From an uncultured Collinsella sp. (GTDB lineage Bacteria > Actinomycetota > Coriobacteriia > Coriobacteriales > Coriobacteriaceae), in the NCBI GenBank assembly GCA_902494375.1, contig CABUTL010000001.1:1-30094 (forward strand): a stretch of 30,094 nt of DNA, in the 5' to 3' direction. Below are positions 7,113-18,126 of the stretch, piece after piece. The translations under genes were made by a program, and so were the position numbers. Below the pieces are notes generated by a model. The model ran no database searches and was not told where the DNA came from. It worked only from the letters and a program-made list of their open reading frames with translations. Within the stretch, counting starts at the first letter, position 1. Each line of letters begins with the position of its first letter.

Positions 7113-9305
7113 TTATAAAGCGTCGGCAGCTATGTGCGCAAGCGCCTCAACGAGTTCCTGCGAGCTCACGGGTTTACTCAGGTGCGCGTCCATGCCCGCC
7201 TCACGCGAAAGCCTGCGGTCGTCGGCAAAGGCGTTGGCACTCACAGCGATAATCGGCGTAGTCGCGGCATCCTCGCGATCGAGTGCTCGAATTCGACACG
7301 TGGCCTCAAGGCCATCGATACCGGGCATCATGATGTCCATCAACACCACGTCGTACTCGTACGGCGCGCTCGCGGTAAACATCTCGACGGCAGACTCACC
7401 ATCCTTAGCATGCGTCACGACGGCACCGGCATGGCCGAGCGTAAACTGCGCGATCTCGGCATTCAGATCGTTATCCTCTACAAGCAAAACGCGCAAGCCC
7501 TGGAGCGCATCGCCGTCTCCCGCATCCGCGCGCACTGCCTGAGGAATCTCGGAGCGCTTGCATTTCTCGAACGGCAGGCGGATGGTAAACGTCGTCCCCT
7601 GCCCCAAGACGCTCGTAAAGCTCATGGTTCCGCCCATAAGCTCGACCAACTGTTTTGCGATAGGCGCGCCCAGGCCAGTTCCCGATGAAGCGCCTTCCAC
7701 CTGTTGCTCCTCGCGGCAAAACGGCTCGTAGAGGTGCTGTTGGAACTCCTCGCTCATGCCAATACCGTTGTCGGCGATCGTGTATTCATAGACGAGGACG
7801 CCATCCGCCGGCTCCACCTCGCGGCACACCAGGCGAACATAGCCGCCCTGGCGGTTGTACTTGACGGCATTGCCGGCAATATTGAGCAACAAGCGCTTGA
7901 GGTGCGTCACGCTCACCCGTGCATAGGGATGATCAAGCGTCTGCTGGTCGCAGATAATTGTCACCAGACGCTCCTCGGCCTGGCGCTCCAGAATATCGCG
8001 CACTTCACAGTTGAGTGCCACCAAATTTGTGGGTACGAGGTTCAGGTCGACCTGCCCGCTCTCCAGGCGACTCATATCGAGTGCCTCGTTGGCAAGGTCG
8101 AGCAGCAGTCCCGATGCCGTCCAGATTTTCGAGCGGCACTCAGCCTGCTTTTGCAGATCGTCCGCATTGGCATCGCCAACCTCGACCATGCCGCGAATGC
8201 CGTTGATGGGCGTGCGCAGATCGTGGCTCATGCGACGCAGAAACTCTGTCTTTGCCGAGTTGGCAGACGAGGCCTCACGCGCCGCCTTTGCCAGCTTGTC
8301 GCCATAGTCGCGTTCCTGCTGCAGCAAGTCCGTCAAACGTCGACGATCGGCGCGGCGACGCACCATCACAACAGTGGCTACAACACCGCTGTAGAGCACC
8401 AGCACGCCGGCAGCAACAGCTGCGACGACCTCAAAGTAGCGCCGTGCCGAGGCATAGGTGTACACGTAGAACCCGCGCGCTTTTCCAAATGTGCCCAAAT
8501 ACCACTCGCCATTGGCGTTAACCAATCTGACCTTACCAGCCGGGCATCGATCCTTTATACCGTCGACAATGAAGACATCCGTCGCAGGCAGATTGAACAC
8601 GCCCAATATGGTGGGTTCAACGGCATTGGTCGCAACGACCTTGCCATCGCTTTCGATCACGATATTGCCACTGTCGATGGTCTCATAACCACCGAGTAGG
8701 CTCTGCAGTTTGAGCGTATTGCTTGCAACTGCCTTCGCGCTCTGATGCCTTACTGCGGCAACGATACCCTCGTCATCCTGCCGGGTTACGCAGCCAATGT
8801 CTGCGACCGAATCATCCGCAAGTGTGATGCGGGCGGTATAGGACTTAAGCGGATGAGTTGCCACCTCCAGCACGGGTGCTTCCTTGAGATACGTAGCAAG
8901 CGACTCGTAGCCCACGCCATCCGTCGAGGACTCAGACACCAAATTGCCCGATGCGTCCGTCACGATCAGTGCGCTCACGTTGAACTGGTCGGCATATAGC
9001 TCCAGCCTTGTGTTATCCACCGAACCGTCGCGCTCCATATCGCGCGCTGCCTCTCCGGCAATCTCCATAACGCGTATCAGGTTTTTGGTCGTATAGGCGC
9101 TATTGAATGCATCGTAGGAAAGGCTCTGCGTCGCCACGTAATCGACAACGTCGGCAAAGCGCTGCTCGGCTTGGGCCGTCATGTAACCGTAGCTCATCAT
9201 GCCGGCAGCAACCGAGAGCACTATCCCCAGCAGAGCGACAAGGAGCCATGCCCCTGCCGAACGATTGCCCCGCTCCTCTACGGCGTGGTCAGGCGCATCG
9301 ATCAT
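7113..9305 (-). CDS. Membrane hybrid sensor histidine kinase with C-terminal receiver
   Basis: A 730-aa protein. Membrane helices at about 18-42 and 291-315 bracket an extracytoplasmic sensing region of about 250 residues (cache-like in length and layout, not proven). HisKA follows, with RRMSHDLRTPING holding the phosphoacceptor H361. The HATPase has an N box at NIAGNAVKYNRQGG (475-488), ADNGIGM (511-517) and GTGLGAPIAKQL (542-553). The C-terminal receiver has LLVEDNDLN (607-615), phospho-Asp D657 in LMDIMMPGIDG and K711. Its start overlaps the stop of the solute-binding lipoprotein gene in an ATGA, so the two are translated together. That suggests the lipoprotein binds the ligand and the kinase senses it. 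Its kinase-receiver half closely resembles that of the 3717-6521 kinase (LMDIMMP, ANAFA, AHLSKP). No output domain. Confidence 0.92.
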   Translation of the reverse strand: MIDAPDHAVEERGNRSAGAWLLVALLGIVLSVAAGMMSYGYMTAQAEQRFADVVDYVATQSLSYDAFNSAYTTKNLIRVMEIAGEAARDMERDGSVDNTRLELYADQFNVSALIVTDASGNLVSESSTDGVGYESLATYLKEAPVLEVATHPLKSYTARITLADDSVADIGCVTRQDDEGIVAAVRHQSAKAVASNTLKLQSLLGGYETIDSGNIVIESDGKVVATNAVEPTILGVFNLPATDVFIVDGIKDRCPAGKVRLVNANGEWYLGTFGKARGFYVYTYASARRYFEVVAAVAAGVLVLYSGVVATVVMVRRRADRRRLTDLLQQERDYGDKLAKAAREASSANSAKTEFLRRMSHDLRTPINGIRGMVEVGDANADDLQKQAECRSKIWTASGLLLDLANEALDMSRLESGQVDLNLVPTNLVALNCEVRDILERQAEERLVTIICDQQTLDHPYARVSVTHLKRLLLNIAGNAVKYNRQGGYVRLVCREVEPADGVLVYEYTIADNGIGMSEEFQQHLYEPFCREEQQVEGASSGTGLGAPIAKQLVELMGGTMSFTSVLGQGTTFTIRLPFEKCKRSEIPQAVRADAGDGDALQGLRVLLVEDNDLNAEIAQFTLGHAGAVVTHAKDGESAVEMFTASAPYEYDVVLMDIMMPGIDGLEATCRIRALDREDAATTPIIAVSANAFADDRRLSREAGMDAHLSKPVSSQELVEALAHIAADAL

Positions 9306-10171
9306 GACGGACCCTCCACATTCAAAAATGGCGAAGGGTCATCGAAGTACTTTGACACCAGGCGTTCCATGGTGCCATCGGCAAGCATTTCTTGGTAGGC
9401 ATGAGTGAGCTTGACGTCGATGCCGCGCATATCGTTGATATCGAAAGCGGTGCCCAAACCAACCTCTAGCAGCGGCTCATCCAAAATGCGATACGTCACA
9501 CCATAGTCCTTTTCGTAGGTGAGCAGCGAGGACTCATGCGCGGCGATGGCGTCGACCAGGCCTTCGACGAGCGCCGGGTTCAGGCATGAACGGTCCGAAA
9601 AGCAGTAGAGTTCCTTGATCTGCGGAACGTTTTCATTTGTATGATTGAGCAAAATGTCCTCGGGCTTGGTGGTGGACTGGACCGCCACGACCTTATCCTC
9701 AAGATCGGCAAGCGTGTAGATATCGCTCTGGGGATCGACCGCGACCACCTGGCGGCTCGCAAGGTACGGGCCGGCCCAACGATACTCGTTTTCGCGACCC
9801 GTCATGCTAAAGCTACCCATGACACAATCGAGCTCGCCGCTCGCCAGCAGTTCTTTCTTCTTTTCCCAGTCGATCAGCTGGTATTTTGGCTTGTAACCAA
9901 TGCGGGCCAACGCCTCGGTCAATATCTCGACATCCAGGCCAACAATATCGCCGTACTCGTCGGTATACACAAACGGTGGGTAGAGATCGCTTCCGACGTT
10001 GAGCGTCTTAAGGTCGTCGTCTTTGGCCTGCGAGGCATCCAGACCTTCTAATGCAGACGTCGAGGCTCCGTCATTCGACCCGGAACAGCCGGCTATCGCT
10101 ACGGCAAAGGCGCACGCCACCGCAAGCGCGACAAACAACGAAATGACAACCGAGCGACGGGGTCTTTTCAT
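9302..10171 (-). CDS. Solute-binding (SBP_bac_3) lipoprotein coupled to the hybrid kinase
   Basis: A 289-aa protein with a basic N-terminus (KRPRR), a hydrophobic core, and a lipobox AIAGC with the lipid-accepting Cys29, so it is tethered to the outer face of the membrane. The mature part has the bacterial extracellular solute-binding family 3 pattern: YPPFVYTDEYGDIVGLDVEI near the start, and GELDCVMGSFSMTGREN in the middle. This is the amino-acid-type ligand cleft. No transport permease or ATPase is encoded beside it. Instead its stop overlaps the start of a hybrid histidine kinase (ATGA at 9302-9305), so its likely role is in signalling rather than uptake. The start has GGAG 4 nt upstream. 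Confidence 0.92.
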   Translation of the reverse strand: MKRPRRSVVISLFVALAVACAFAVAIAGCSGSNDGASTSALEGLDASQAKDDDLKTLNVGSDLYPPFVYTDEYGDIVGLDVEILTEALARIGYKPKYQLIDWEKKKELLASGELDCVMGSFSMTGRENEYRWAGPYLASRQVVAVDPQSDIYTLADLEDKVVAVQSTTKPEDILLNHTNENVPQIKELYCFSDRSCLNPALVEGLVDAIAAHESSLLTYEKDYGVTYRILDEPLLEVGLGTAFDINDMRGIDVKLTHAYQEMLADGTMERLVSKYFDDPSPFLNVEGPS

Positions 10172-10213
10172 CGAGCTCCAGACGATCCTGTTTACAGACT
10201 GAAATGGTTAAAG

Positions 10214-10222
10214 ATAATAGCA
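10214..10222 (-). promoter_or_regulatory. Extended -10 promoter for the lipoprotein-kinase operon
   Basis: On the minus strand this reads TGCTATTAT: a TATTAT hexamer preceded by the TGn extension, 43 nt before the lipoprotein start. The -35 region is poor, which fits an extended -10 promoter. It lies just after the terminator hairpin of the preceding gene. Confidence 0.5.
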
Positions 10223-10263
10223 AACGAAACCACTCGAGTGCCCAATGGTTACAGACGTTCTAC

Positions 10264-10305
10264 CATGCGGGGCCTTCTAGCCGACTTGGCAGAAGGCCCC
10301 GCATG
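10264..10305 (-). terminator. Terminator hairpin after the PatB/MalY gene
   Basis: Arms 10264-10278 and 10291-10305 form a perfect 15-bp stem (CATGCGGGGCCTTCT with its complement). A further GCC/GGC pairing inside the loop lengthens it. It begins 11 bp beyond the PatB-like stop codon on the minus strand. No U tract follows, so factor-assisted or purely structural termination is inferred. Confidence 0.7.
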
Positions 10306-10315
10306 CAGCGCACAC

Positions 10316-11530
10316 TTACCGTGCATTAAAAACGTAGCGGTCCAGGCGGTCGCACGCTTCCCTCACGCGCGAAAGCGGCAGCGCCAGATTCACGCGAATG
10401 TGGCAGGGCCCGTGGAACGGACGGCCATCCTGATACCCCACGCCCACGCGGGCGCCCTCGTCGAGCAGCCACTGAATATCACGGCCATGCTCGCAACACC
10501 ACTCGGTGCAGTCCAGAAACACCATGTACGTGCCCTGCGGACGCGAAAACGCGACGCCCTTCCAATGTTTTTCTGCATACGTGCAGAAGTACTCGATATT
10601 GCCGGCAAGCACCTGGTTGAGCTCGTCCACCCACTCGTAGCCCTGCGGCTGGTAGGCACCGATAAGCGCGTGCATCGAGAGGACGTTCATCTCGTTGTAG
10701 TGAGTCTTGTTGGACACGGCACACACGCGGTCGCGCAGCGTCTCGTTGTAGATGATGTGGTAGCTGCCGACCAGACCCGCCAGGTTGAACGTCTTGCTGG
10801 GCGCGTAGAGGGCAACCGTGCGCATGCGGGCATCCTCGCTCACCGACTGCGTCGGGATGTGCTTGTGCCCCGGCAGGATGATATCGGACCAAATCTCGTC
10901 CGAGATCACTACGCAATCGTGCTGGCGATAGATGTCCATGGCGCGCTCGATCTCGTCGCGTTCCCATACGCGGCCGCAGGGATTGTGCGGCGAGCAGAAC
11001 ACCGCGGCATGGATGTGGTTTTGGGCGAGCTTGTGCTCCATGTCCTCAAAGTCCATACGCCACACGCCCTGGTCGTCGAGCTTAAGCGGGCTGTGGACAA
11101 TGTGATAGCCCGCGGCCTCAATGGACTTGGTAAAGCCGATGTAGGTAGGGCTGTGGACCAGCACCGCATCGCCCGGCTGGACATACGCGCGCAGCGTCGA
11201 CACGACGCCGCCCAGCACGCCGTTTTCGTAGCCGATATGTTCAGGGCTCAAACCTTCGACGCCATTGCGGCGGTTCTGCCATTCGATGATGCGATCGAAG
11301 TACTCAGCGCGCGGGTTAAAGTAGCCAAACATGGGGTGCTGGGCACGCTGAATGATGTGTTCCTGGACCGTGGGCACCGTGGCAAAATTCATGTCGGCCA
11401 CCCACATGGGGATGCGGTCGAAGCCCTCGTCGGGTGCGTTCGGGGCCATACCGGGGATCTCACCCCAAGAGTCAACAGCGATAGAGTCCATGCCGTGGCG
11501 GTCGATAAGCGAGCTAAAGTCGTATTTCAT
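10316..11530 (-). CDS. PatB/MalY-family PLP-dependent C-S lyase (cystathionine beta-lyase-like)
   Basis: A 404-aa fold-type I aminotransferase-like enzyme. The pyridoxal phosphate lysine is K246 in YAPSKTFNLAG, the cofactor-ring Asp is D211 in VISDEIWSD, and the substrate-carboxylate region is HNPCGR near 182-187. The pattern MWVADMNFATVPTVQEHI at the N-terminus is typical of MalY/PatB proteins rather than ordinary aspartate aminotransferases. Family members cleave the C-S bond of cystathionine or cysteine conjugates, releasing homocysteine or thiols, pyruvate and ammonia; MalY also regulates maltose genes in E. coli. Here neither the substrate nor any regulatory function is shown. The ribosome site GGGAG is 6 nt before ATG. 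It lies 112 bp after TrmO on the same strand. Confidence 0.93.
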   Translation of the reverse strand: MKYDFSSLIDRHGMDSIAVDSWGEIPGMAPNAPDEGFDRIPMWVADMNFATVPTVQEHIIQRAQHPMFGYFNPRAEYFDRIIEWQNRRNGVEGLSPEHIGYENGVLGGVVSTLRAYVQPGDAVLVHSPTYIGFTKSIEAAGYHIVHSPLKLDDQGVWRMDFEDMEHKLAQNHIHAAVFCSPHNPCGRVWERDEIERAMDIYRQHDCVVISDEIWSDIILPGHKHIPTQSVSEDARMRTVALYAPSKTFNLAGLVGSYHIIYNETLRDRVCAVSNKTHYNEMNVLSMHALIGAYQPQGYEWVDELNQVLAGNIEYFCTYAEKHWKGVAFSRPQGTYMVFLDCTEWCCEHGRDIQWLLDEGARVGVGYQDGRPFHGPCHIRVNLALPLSRVREACDRLDRYVFNAR

Positions 11531-11642
11531 GCTGAGCTCCCGTACAAAGTTGATTGTTTTGGTAGGCGTTATTGTCCACCAGCGTGGGCGGTTTTGACGC
11601 GGGGTTTGGCGCTTAATTTGACGGATGCGGACGAATGGCTGG

Positions 11643-12380
11643 TTAGTCTCGCGCGTCGTTGACGGCGACTACGGTTAGCTGGGTTTCATCGACCGTAAAA
11701 GATATGTCGAGTCCAGCGTAAGCCAAGTGGTAAATGCGGTTTGGCTCGTGCTTGCTGCCCGCACGGCGCGGATCTTGGCGAAGGACTTCGACCAAGCCGG
11801 AGAGTTTTGCGGGCGGGACCATATCCTGCAGCGCTTGCGGGAACTCGACGTCGAGCTCTTGCCATGAAGCATCCTCAATCCAGCCGCCCGTCGCATCCGG
11901 GTGACAGTCCGCGAACGGAATGTAGGGCTTAATGTCGTAGATGGGCGTGCCGTCGCGCAGATCGGCCCCCAGCACATGGATGATGGGGCCGTCGTCGGTA
12001 AGCTCGACGCGATCGAGCTTGACGCAGGTAAGCCCAATGGGATTAGGGCGAAACGGACTGCGCGTGGCAAACACGCCCACACGTTCGGCTCCACCCAGAC
12101 GCGGCGGACGCACGGTTTTCGACCATTTTGCGTTGGCGCCGGACCTGTCCTGCGTTTTGGCATCGGCGGCTATGTCCTTAGCCGTGCCGCCGGGCGTACC
12201 GTTTTCGAAGCGCCACAGCAGCCATAGGTGAGAGAAGGAGTCCAGACCCTCAACCGCTGCATTGGAGGCAAATTCCGGCTCAAAGACGATGCGTCCCTGC
12301 AGATGGGGCGCCAAAAAGCTGTTGCGCGGAATGCCGAACTTCTGCGGCAGGTCGGTATGTATGTGTGCGATAGGTTCCAT
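11643..12380 (-). CDS. trmO: tRNA (N6-threonylcarbamoyladenosine(37)-N6)-methyltransferase TrmO
   Basis: A 245-aa protein (248 aa if started at ATG 12389) of the UPF0066/TrmO beta-barrel family. The family hallmark FATRSPFRPNPIGLT is present, as is DIKPYIPFAD downstream. An N-terminal PIAHIHTDLPQKFGIPRN segment matches the usual beginning, with the conserved approach to the SAM pocket. TrmO uses S-adenosylmethionine to methylate t6A at position 37 of threonine tRNAs, which slightly improves decoding. The start is set at 12380 by homology. No Shine-Dalgarno is seen, and a TACAAT sits right upstream, so translation may be leaderless. The C-terminus has an additional segment, EVLRQDPRRAGSKHEPNRIYHLAYAGLDIS in part, common to bacterial forms. 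Confidence 0.93.
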   Translation of the reverse strand: MEPIAHIHTDLPQKFGIPRNSFLAPHLQGRIVFEPEFASNAAVEGLDSFSHLWLLWRFENGTPGGTAKDIAADAKTQDRSGANAKWSKTVRPPRLGGAERVGVFATRSPFRPNPIGLTCVKLDRVELTDDGPIIHVLGADLRDGTPIYDIKPYIPFADCHPDATGGWIEDASWQELDVEFPQALQDMVPPAKLSGLVEVLRQDPRRAGSKHEPNRIYHLAYAGLDISFTVDETQLTVVAVNDARD

Positions 12381-12385
12381 GCCGG

Positions 12386-12391
12386 TCATTG
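12386..12391 (-). promoter_or_regulatory. Candidate -10 box immediately before trmO
   Basis: The minus strand reads TACAAT with its last base 6 nt before ATG 12380; the alternative ATG 12389 lies inside the hexamer. If used, the transcript would begin at or near the 12380 start codon. No clear -35 is seen. Confidence 0.33.
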
Positions 12392-12462
12392 TACGGCATG
12401 GAGGCGTGGGGCATTGCGCGCAATTCTTCGCCACGGTCCCCCGTCGTGCAACCAACGGTTGC

Positions 12463-12491
12463 TTGGAAGGGTGCCTGCCGCCGCGTATGCT
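12463..12491 (+). promoter_or_regulatory. Sigma70-type promoter for the XRE-TipAS regulator
   Basis: TTGGAA (12463-12468) and TATGCT (12486-12491) are separated by exactly 17 bp, 30 nt before the ATG at 12522. The ribosome site AAAGGAG follows it at a normal distance from the start codon. Confidence 0.6.
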
Positions 12492-12521
12492 TAAGCCATC
12501 AACCAGCAGAAAGGAGCCGCT

Positions 12522-13349
12522 ATGGCCTTTGCAGAAAAGCTCATCGCTGTCCGTCGCGTCCATCACCTTACCCAGGAGCAGCTCGCCGCCAAGCTCTTCG
12601 TCACGCGCCAAGCCGTCAGCCGTTGGGAACGCGGCGAGGTCACACCGGGCATCGACATGATGAAGCTCATTGCCGCTGTGACCGGCGAGCCCCTGTCTCA
12701 CCTGCTCGAAATGCCCGAGCACTATTGCCAGAGCTGCGGCATGATACTCACGCCCGGCGACTGCGGCACCGATGCCACGGGCGCCACGACCGAACATTAC
12801 TGCAAGTGGTGCTACGACCACGGCCAGTACACCTACGACACCACGATGGAGGCAATGATCGAGGACTGTGCCCCACGGCTAGCACAAAACACAGGTATGT
12901 CGCTCGACGAAGCCGTCTCGCTCATGGGCGCCGTCCTGCCGCAACTGGAGCGCTGGCGCACCGTGCAGGAAAACGAGGAACGCTACGGCGCCGAGGCTCG
13001 GGCTCGCTATGGCAATGAGGCTATCGATGCAGCAAACGAAACGTTACTGGATATGGATCCTCAGACATGGAACGACATGAAGGAACTTGAACGCGCCATT
13101 TTGGGCCAGCTCTCGATTGCCATGGGCATTGGCGACCCAGAGAGTAACGAGGCCCGCAAACTTGTCGCAATGCACCGTCGATGGATTGGCCTTAATTGGG
13201 GACACGAGCCCCAGAACGAAGCGTACCTGGGCCTCGCCCACGGCTATCTTGCCGACCGGCGCTTTGTTGACTACTACGACAAGCCCTGCGGCACCGGAGC
13301 CACGGCGTTTCTGGTCCAGGCCATCGAGTCGTCACTGGTCCGCGCATAG
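12522..13349 (+). CDS. XRE-type regulator with zinc ribbon and TipAS-like effector domain
   Basis: A 275-aa protein with three parts. Residues 1-62 form an XRE/Cro helix-turn-helix (LTQEQLAAKLFVTRQAVSRW). At 67-105 is a putative zinc ribbon of the zf_ribbon_2 type, with C69, C72, C94 and C97 (CQSCGM and YCKWCY) as likely zinc ligands. From about 150 to 272 is a region that matches the TipAS antibiotic-recognition fold: KELERAILGQLSIAMGIGDP, then ARKLVAMHRRWIG, then YLADRRFVDYYD. TipAS binds thiopeptide-like drugs in the MerR-family activator TipA. Joining it to an XRE head instead of MerR is uncommon to my knowledge. It may sense a small molecule and control neighbouring or distant genes. It is a one-gene unit with its own promoter, and a glutaredoxin gene follows 51 bp later. 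Confidence 0.85.
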   Translation: MAFAEKLIAVRRVHHLTQEQLAAKLFVTRQAVSRWERGEVTPGIDMMKLIAAVTGEPLSHLLEMPEHYCQSCGMILTPGDCGTDATGATTEHYCKWCYDHGQYTYDTTMEAMIEDCAPRLAQNTGMSLDEAVSLMGAVLPQLERWRTVQENEERYGAEARARYGNEAIDAANETLLDMDPQTWNDMKELERAILGQLSIAMGIGDPESNEARKLVAMHRRWIGLNWGHEPQNEAYLGLAHGYLADRRFVDYYDKPCGTGATAFLVQAIESSLVRA

Positions 13350-13400
13350 ACCGCGGCAGCTTTGGGTATTTCAATCAAAACCTCAACCGATTGGAGACCT

Positions 13401-13646
13401 ATGGCTACTGATCACGAGCTCGTGCTCTACGTTATGACCGGCTGCCCGTACTGCATAAAGGTCAAGCGCTTTTTGGCCGATAACGGCGCGACCATTCCTG
13501 AACGCAATATCTCGACCGATTCCGATGCCGAGCAAACGCTTATCGCCGTCGGCGGAAAACGCCAGGTTCCCTGCCTGTTCATCGACGGCAAGCCACTCTA
13601 CGAGTCGAGCGACATCATCGCATGGGTACAGAAGAACCTGCTCTAG
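13401..13646 (+). CDS. Glutaredoxin-like protein
   Basis: An 81-aa thioredoxin-fold protein with the dithiol active site CPYC (C15 and C18) after the first strand, the cis-Pro segment QVPCLFIDG, and a C-terminal YESSDIIAWVQ helix. This is the length and order of small bacterial glutaredoxins that reduce disulfides or glutathione-type mixed disulfides; in glutathione-poor Gram-positives the electron donor is uncertain. I start at ATG 13401 because TTGGAG lies 5 nt upstream and the family begins with this strand; an earlier in-frame start would add unlike residues. It follows the XRE-TipAS gene by 51 bp and may be cotranscribed. A repeat element follows its stop. Confidence 0.92.
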   Translation: MATDHELVLYVMTGCPYCIKVKRFLADNGATIPERNISTDSDAEQTLIAVGGKRQVPCLFIDGKPLYESSDIIAWVQKNLL

Positions 13647-13653
13647 TGCAACA

Positions 13654-13705
13654 TAGTCATTGGGGACGTTCTTAAATGACTAGTCGTTAAAGAACGTCCC
13701 CGATG
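13654..13705. repeat. REP-like palindromic element, second locus
   Basis: Inverted arms 13658-13673 (CATTGGGGACGTTCTT) and 13690-13705 differ by one base from perfect complementarity and flank an ATGACTAGTC centre. It is the same element as at 3528-3624. Here it lies between the convergent glutaredoxin and tRNA-dihydrouridine synthase genes, where its hairpin could also stop transcription from both sides. Confidence 0.85.
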
Positions 13706-13710
13706 TCTAA

Positions 13711-14664
13711 CTAGCCGCGGAAGCGAGCTATGGGTGCGAGTGGCTGCTCGCGAAAGACCCGCTCGACGGCGGCGCGGTATTCGTCGACCTTTTTGGTCTT
13801 ACGCACGAGCTTGTGAACGGTAGCGGGGTCAGCGAAAGCGCACTTGGCGTAGAACCACCACTCCTTCATACGAAAGACCGCGTTGCCGCCAATCTCTTCT
13901 GCATAGGCCGCAAACAGCGTGTCGTGGAAACGCTGCAGCTCGGCTACCGTGGCAGCAGGGCCACCCTTAACCATGCGAGCCAGAGCAGGATTCGCAAGCA
14001 AGCCACGCCCCAGCATCACATGGCGTGTCCCGGGATAGGCCTCCACCAGCGCATCCATATCCTCAAGATCAAAAATATCGCCGTTGTAGGCGACCGGAAA
14101 CGGCGCGCGCTCCAGCGTCTCGCCATAAAACTCCTTGCGCGGCGTGCCCGTATAGCGGTCCTTTTGTACGCGCGGATGCACGATCAGCTCCGCCAGCGGC
14201 ATGCGGCAATACAAATCGAGCACGCGCTCGTACTCGTCATCACTTTCCAACCCCAACCTGGTCTTGACCGATACCGGCAGCGGAGAGCGCTCACACACGT
14301 CACTCAAGAACACCTCAAGCTCGTCCAAGTTGCGCAAAAAGCCCGATCCTTTGCCCTTGGCAACAACCGTCCCCGAGGGGCAACCCAAGTTGAGATTGAC
14401 CTCACGATAGCCCATGTCGGCGAGTACCTGTGCCGCCCATACAAACTCGTCCGCGTTCTTGGACATCAGCTGAGGCACTACGTTGAGCCCCTGGTTATTG
14501 GCAGGATCGATCTCCTTAAACGCCTTGCCGCCAAAGCGATTTCCCACCCGCGGCGGCGGCAAAAACGGCGTGTAATAGCAATCGAGCGCACCGAAGCACT
14601 CCGCATGCACGCGACGGAACACATGCCCGGTAATCCCCTCCATAGGGGCCAACGATAGAATCAT
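13711..14664 (-). CDS. tRNA-dihydrouridine synthase family protein
   Basis: A 317-aa TIM-barrel flavoenzyme. SLAPMEGIT at the N-terminus is the classic Dus opening (cf. LAPMxGVT). The catalytic Cys95 sits in NLNLGCPSGTV, and SVKTRLGLES (132-141) holds the uracil/FMN-contact Lys134. VAYNGDIF and VMLGRGLLANP contribute the FMN phosphate-binding region. Dus enzymes reduce uridines to dihydrouridine in tRNA loops with NADPH and FMN. The exact subfamily and target position cannot be told from this sequence alone. The stop is right beside the REP-like element. It starts 53 bp before the region after the MacB-like gene's stop on the same strand, and I see no strong ribosome site upstream of ATG 14664, so expression strength is uncertain. 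Confidence 0.9.
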   Translation of the reverse strand: MILSLAPMEGITGHVFRRVHAECFGALDCYYTPFLPPPRVGNRFGGKAFKEIDPANNQGLNVVPQLMSKNADEFVWAAQVLADMGYREVNLNLGCPSGTVVAKGKGSGFLRNLDELEVFLSDVCERSPLPVSVKTRLGLESDDEYERVLDLYCRMPLAELIVHPRVQKDRYTGTPRKEFYGETLERAPFPVAYNGDIFDLEDMDALVEAYPGTRHVMLGRGLLANPALARMVKGGPAATVAELQRFHDTLFAAYAEEIGGNAVFRMKEWWFYAKCAFADPATVHKLVRKTKKVDEYRAAVERVFREQPLAPIARFRG

Positions 14665-14691
14665 CTACTCTTCTCTCATATCAACGAACGT

Positions 14692-14714
14692 GACAAAGGG
14701 ACTGTCCCTTTGTC
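14692..14714. repeat. Perfect palindromic hairpin of a second dispersed-repeat type
   Basis: GACAAAGGGAC and GTCCCTTTGTC are exact complements around a single T. It fills the 53-bp gap between the MacB-like stop and the dihydrouridine synthase start, which are on the same strand. It could act as a terminator, but a palindrome of this kind is also typical of dispersed intergenic repeats in this group. Confidence 0.75.
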
Positions 14715-14717
14715 GCA

Positions 14718-17972
<3,255 letters not shown>

Positions 17973-18126
17973 GGACGGCAACCTCTCCCACGCGGGCGCA
18001 CTTGCCCGCTCTCCCCCGCCGTTCGTATTCGACGCGTTTGTCCTACTCTATCCCCATTTTTTGCCGGCGCCAGTGAGGAATGTAGTGAACCACGCCAAAA
18101 AACGAACGGGACGGCGCCCAAAAGAA

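Noticed and set aside
7704..8699. 331-codon open frame on the + strand opposite the second hybrid kinase
   Set aside because: It runs against the HisKA/HATPase coding region and has no start site or motif support.
10238..11662. 474-codon open frame on the + strand opposite the PatB/MalY gene
   Set aside because: The PatB frame holds the PLP lysine and family motifs. The opposite frame is an H/R/V-rich shadow and spans the terminator hairpin and the gene spacer.
12381..12821. N-terminal extension of trmO to an upstream start
   Set aside because: The extra residues run through the promoter and first 300 bp of the divergent XRE-TipAS gene and are unlike TrmO; the family start fits ATG 12380.
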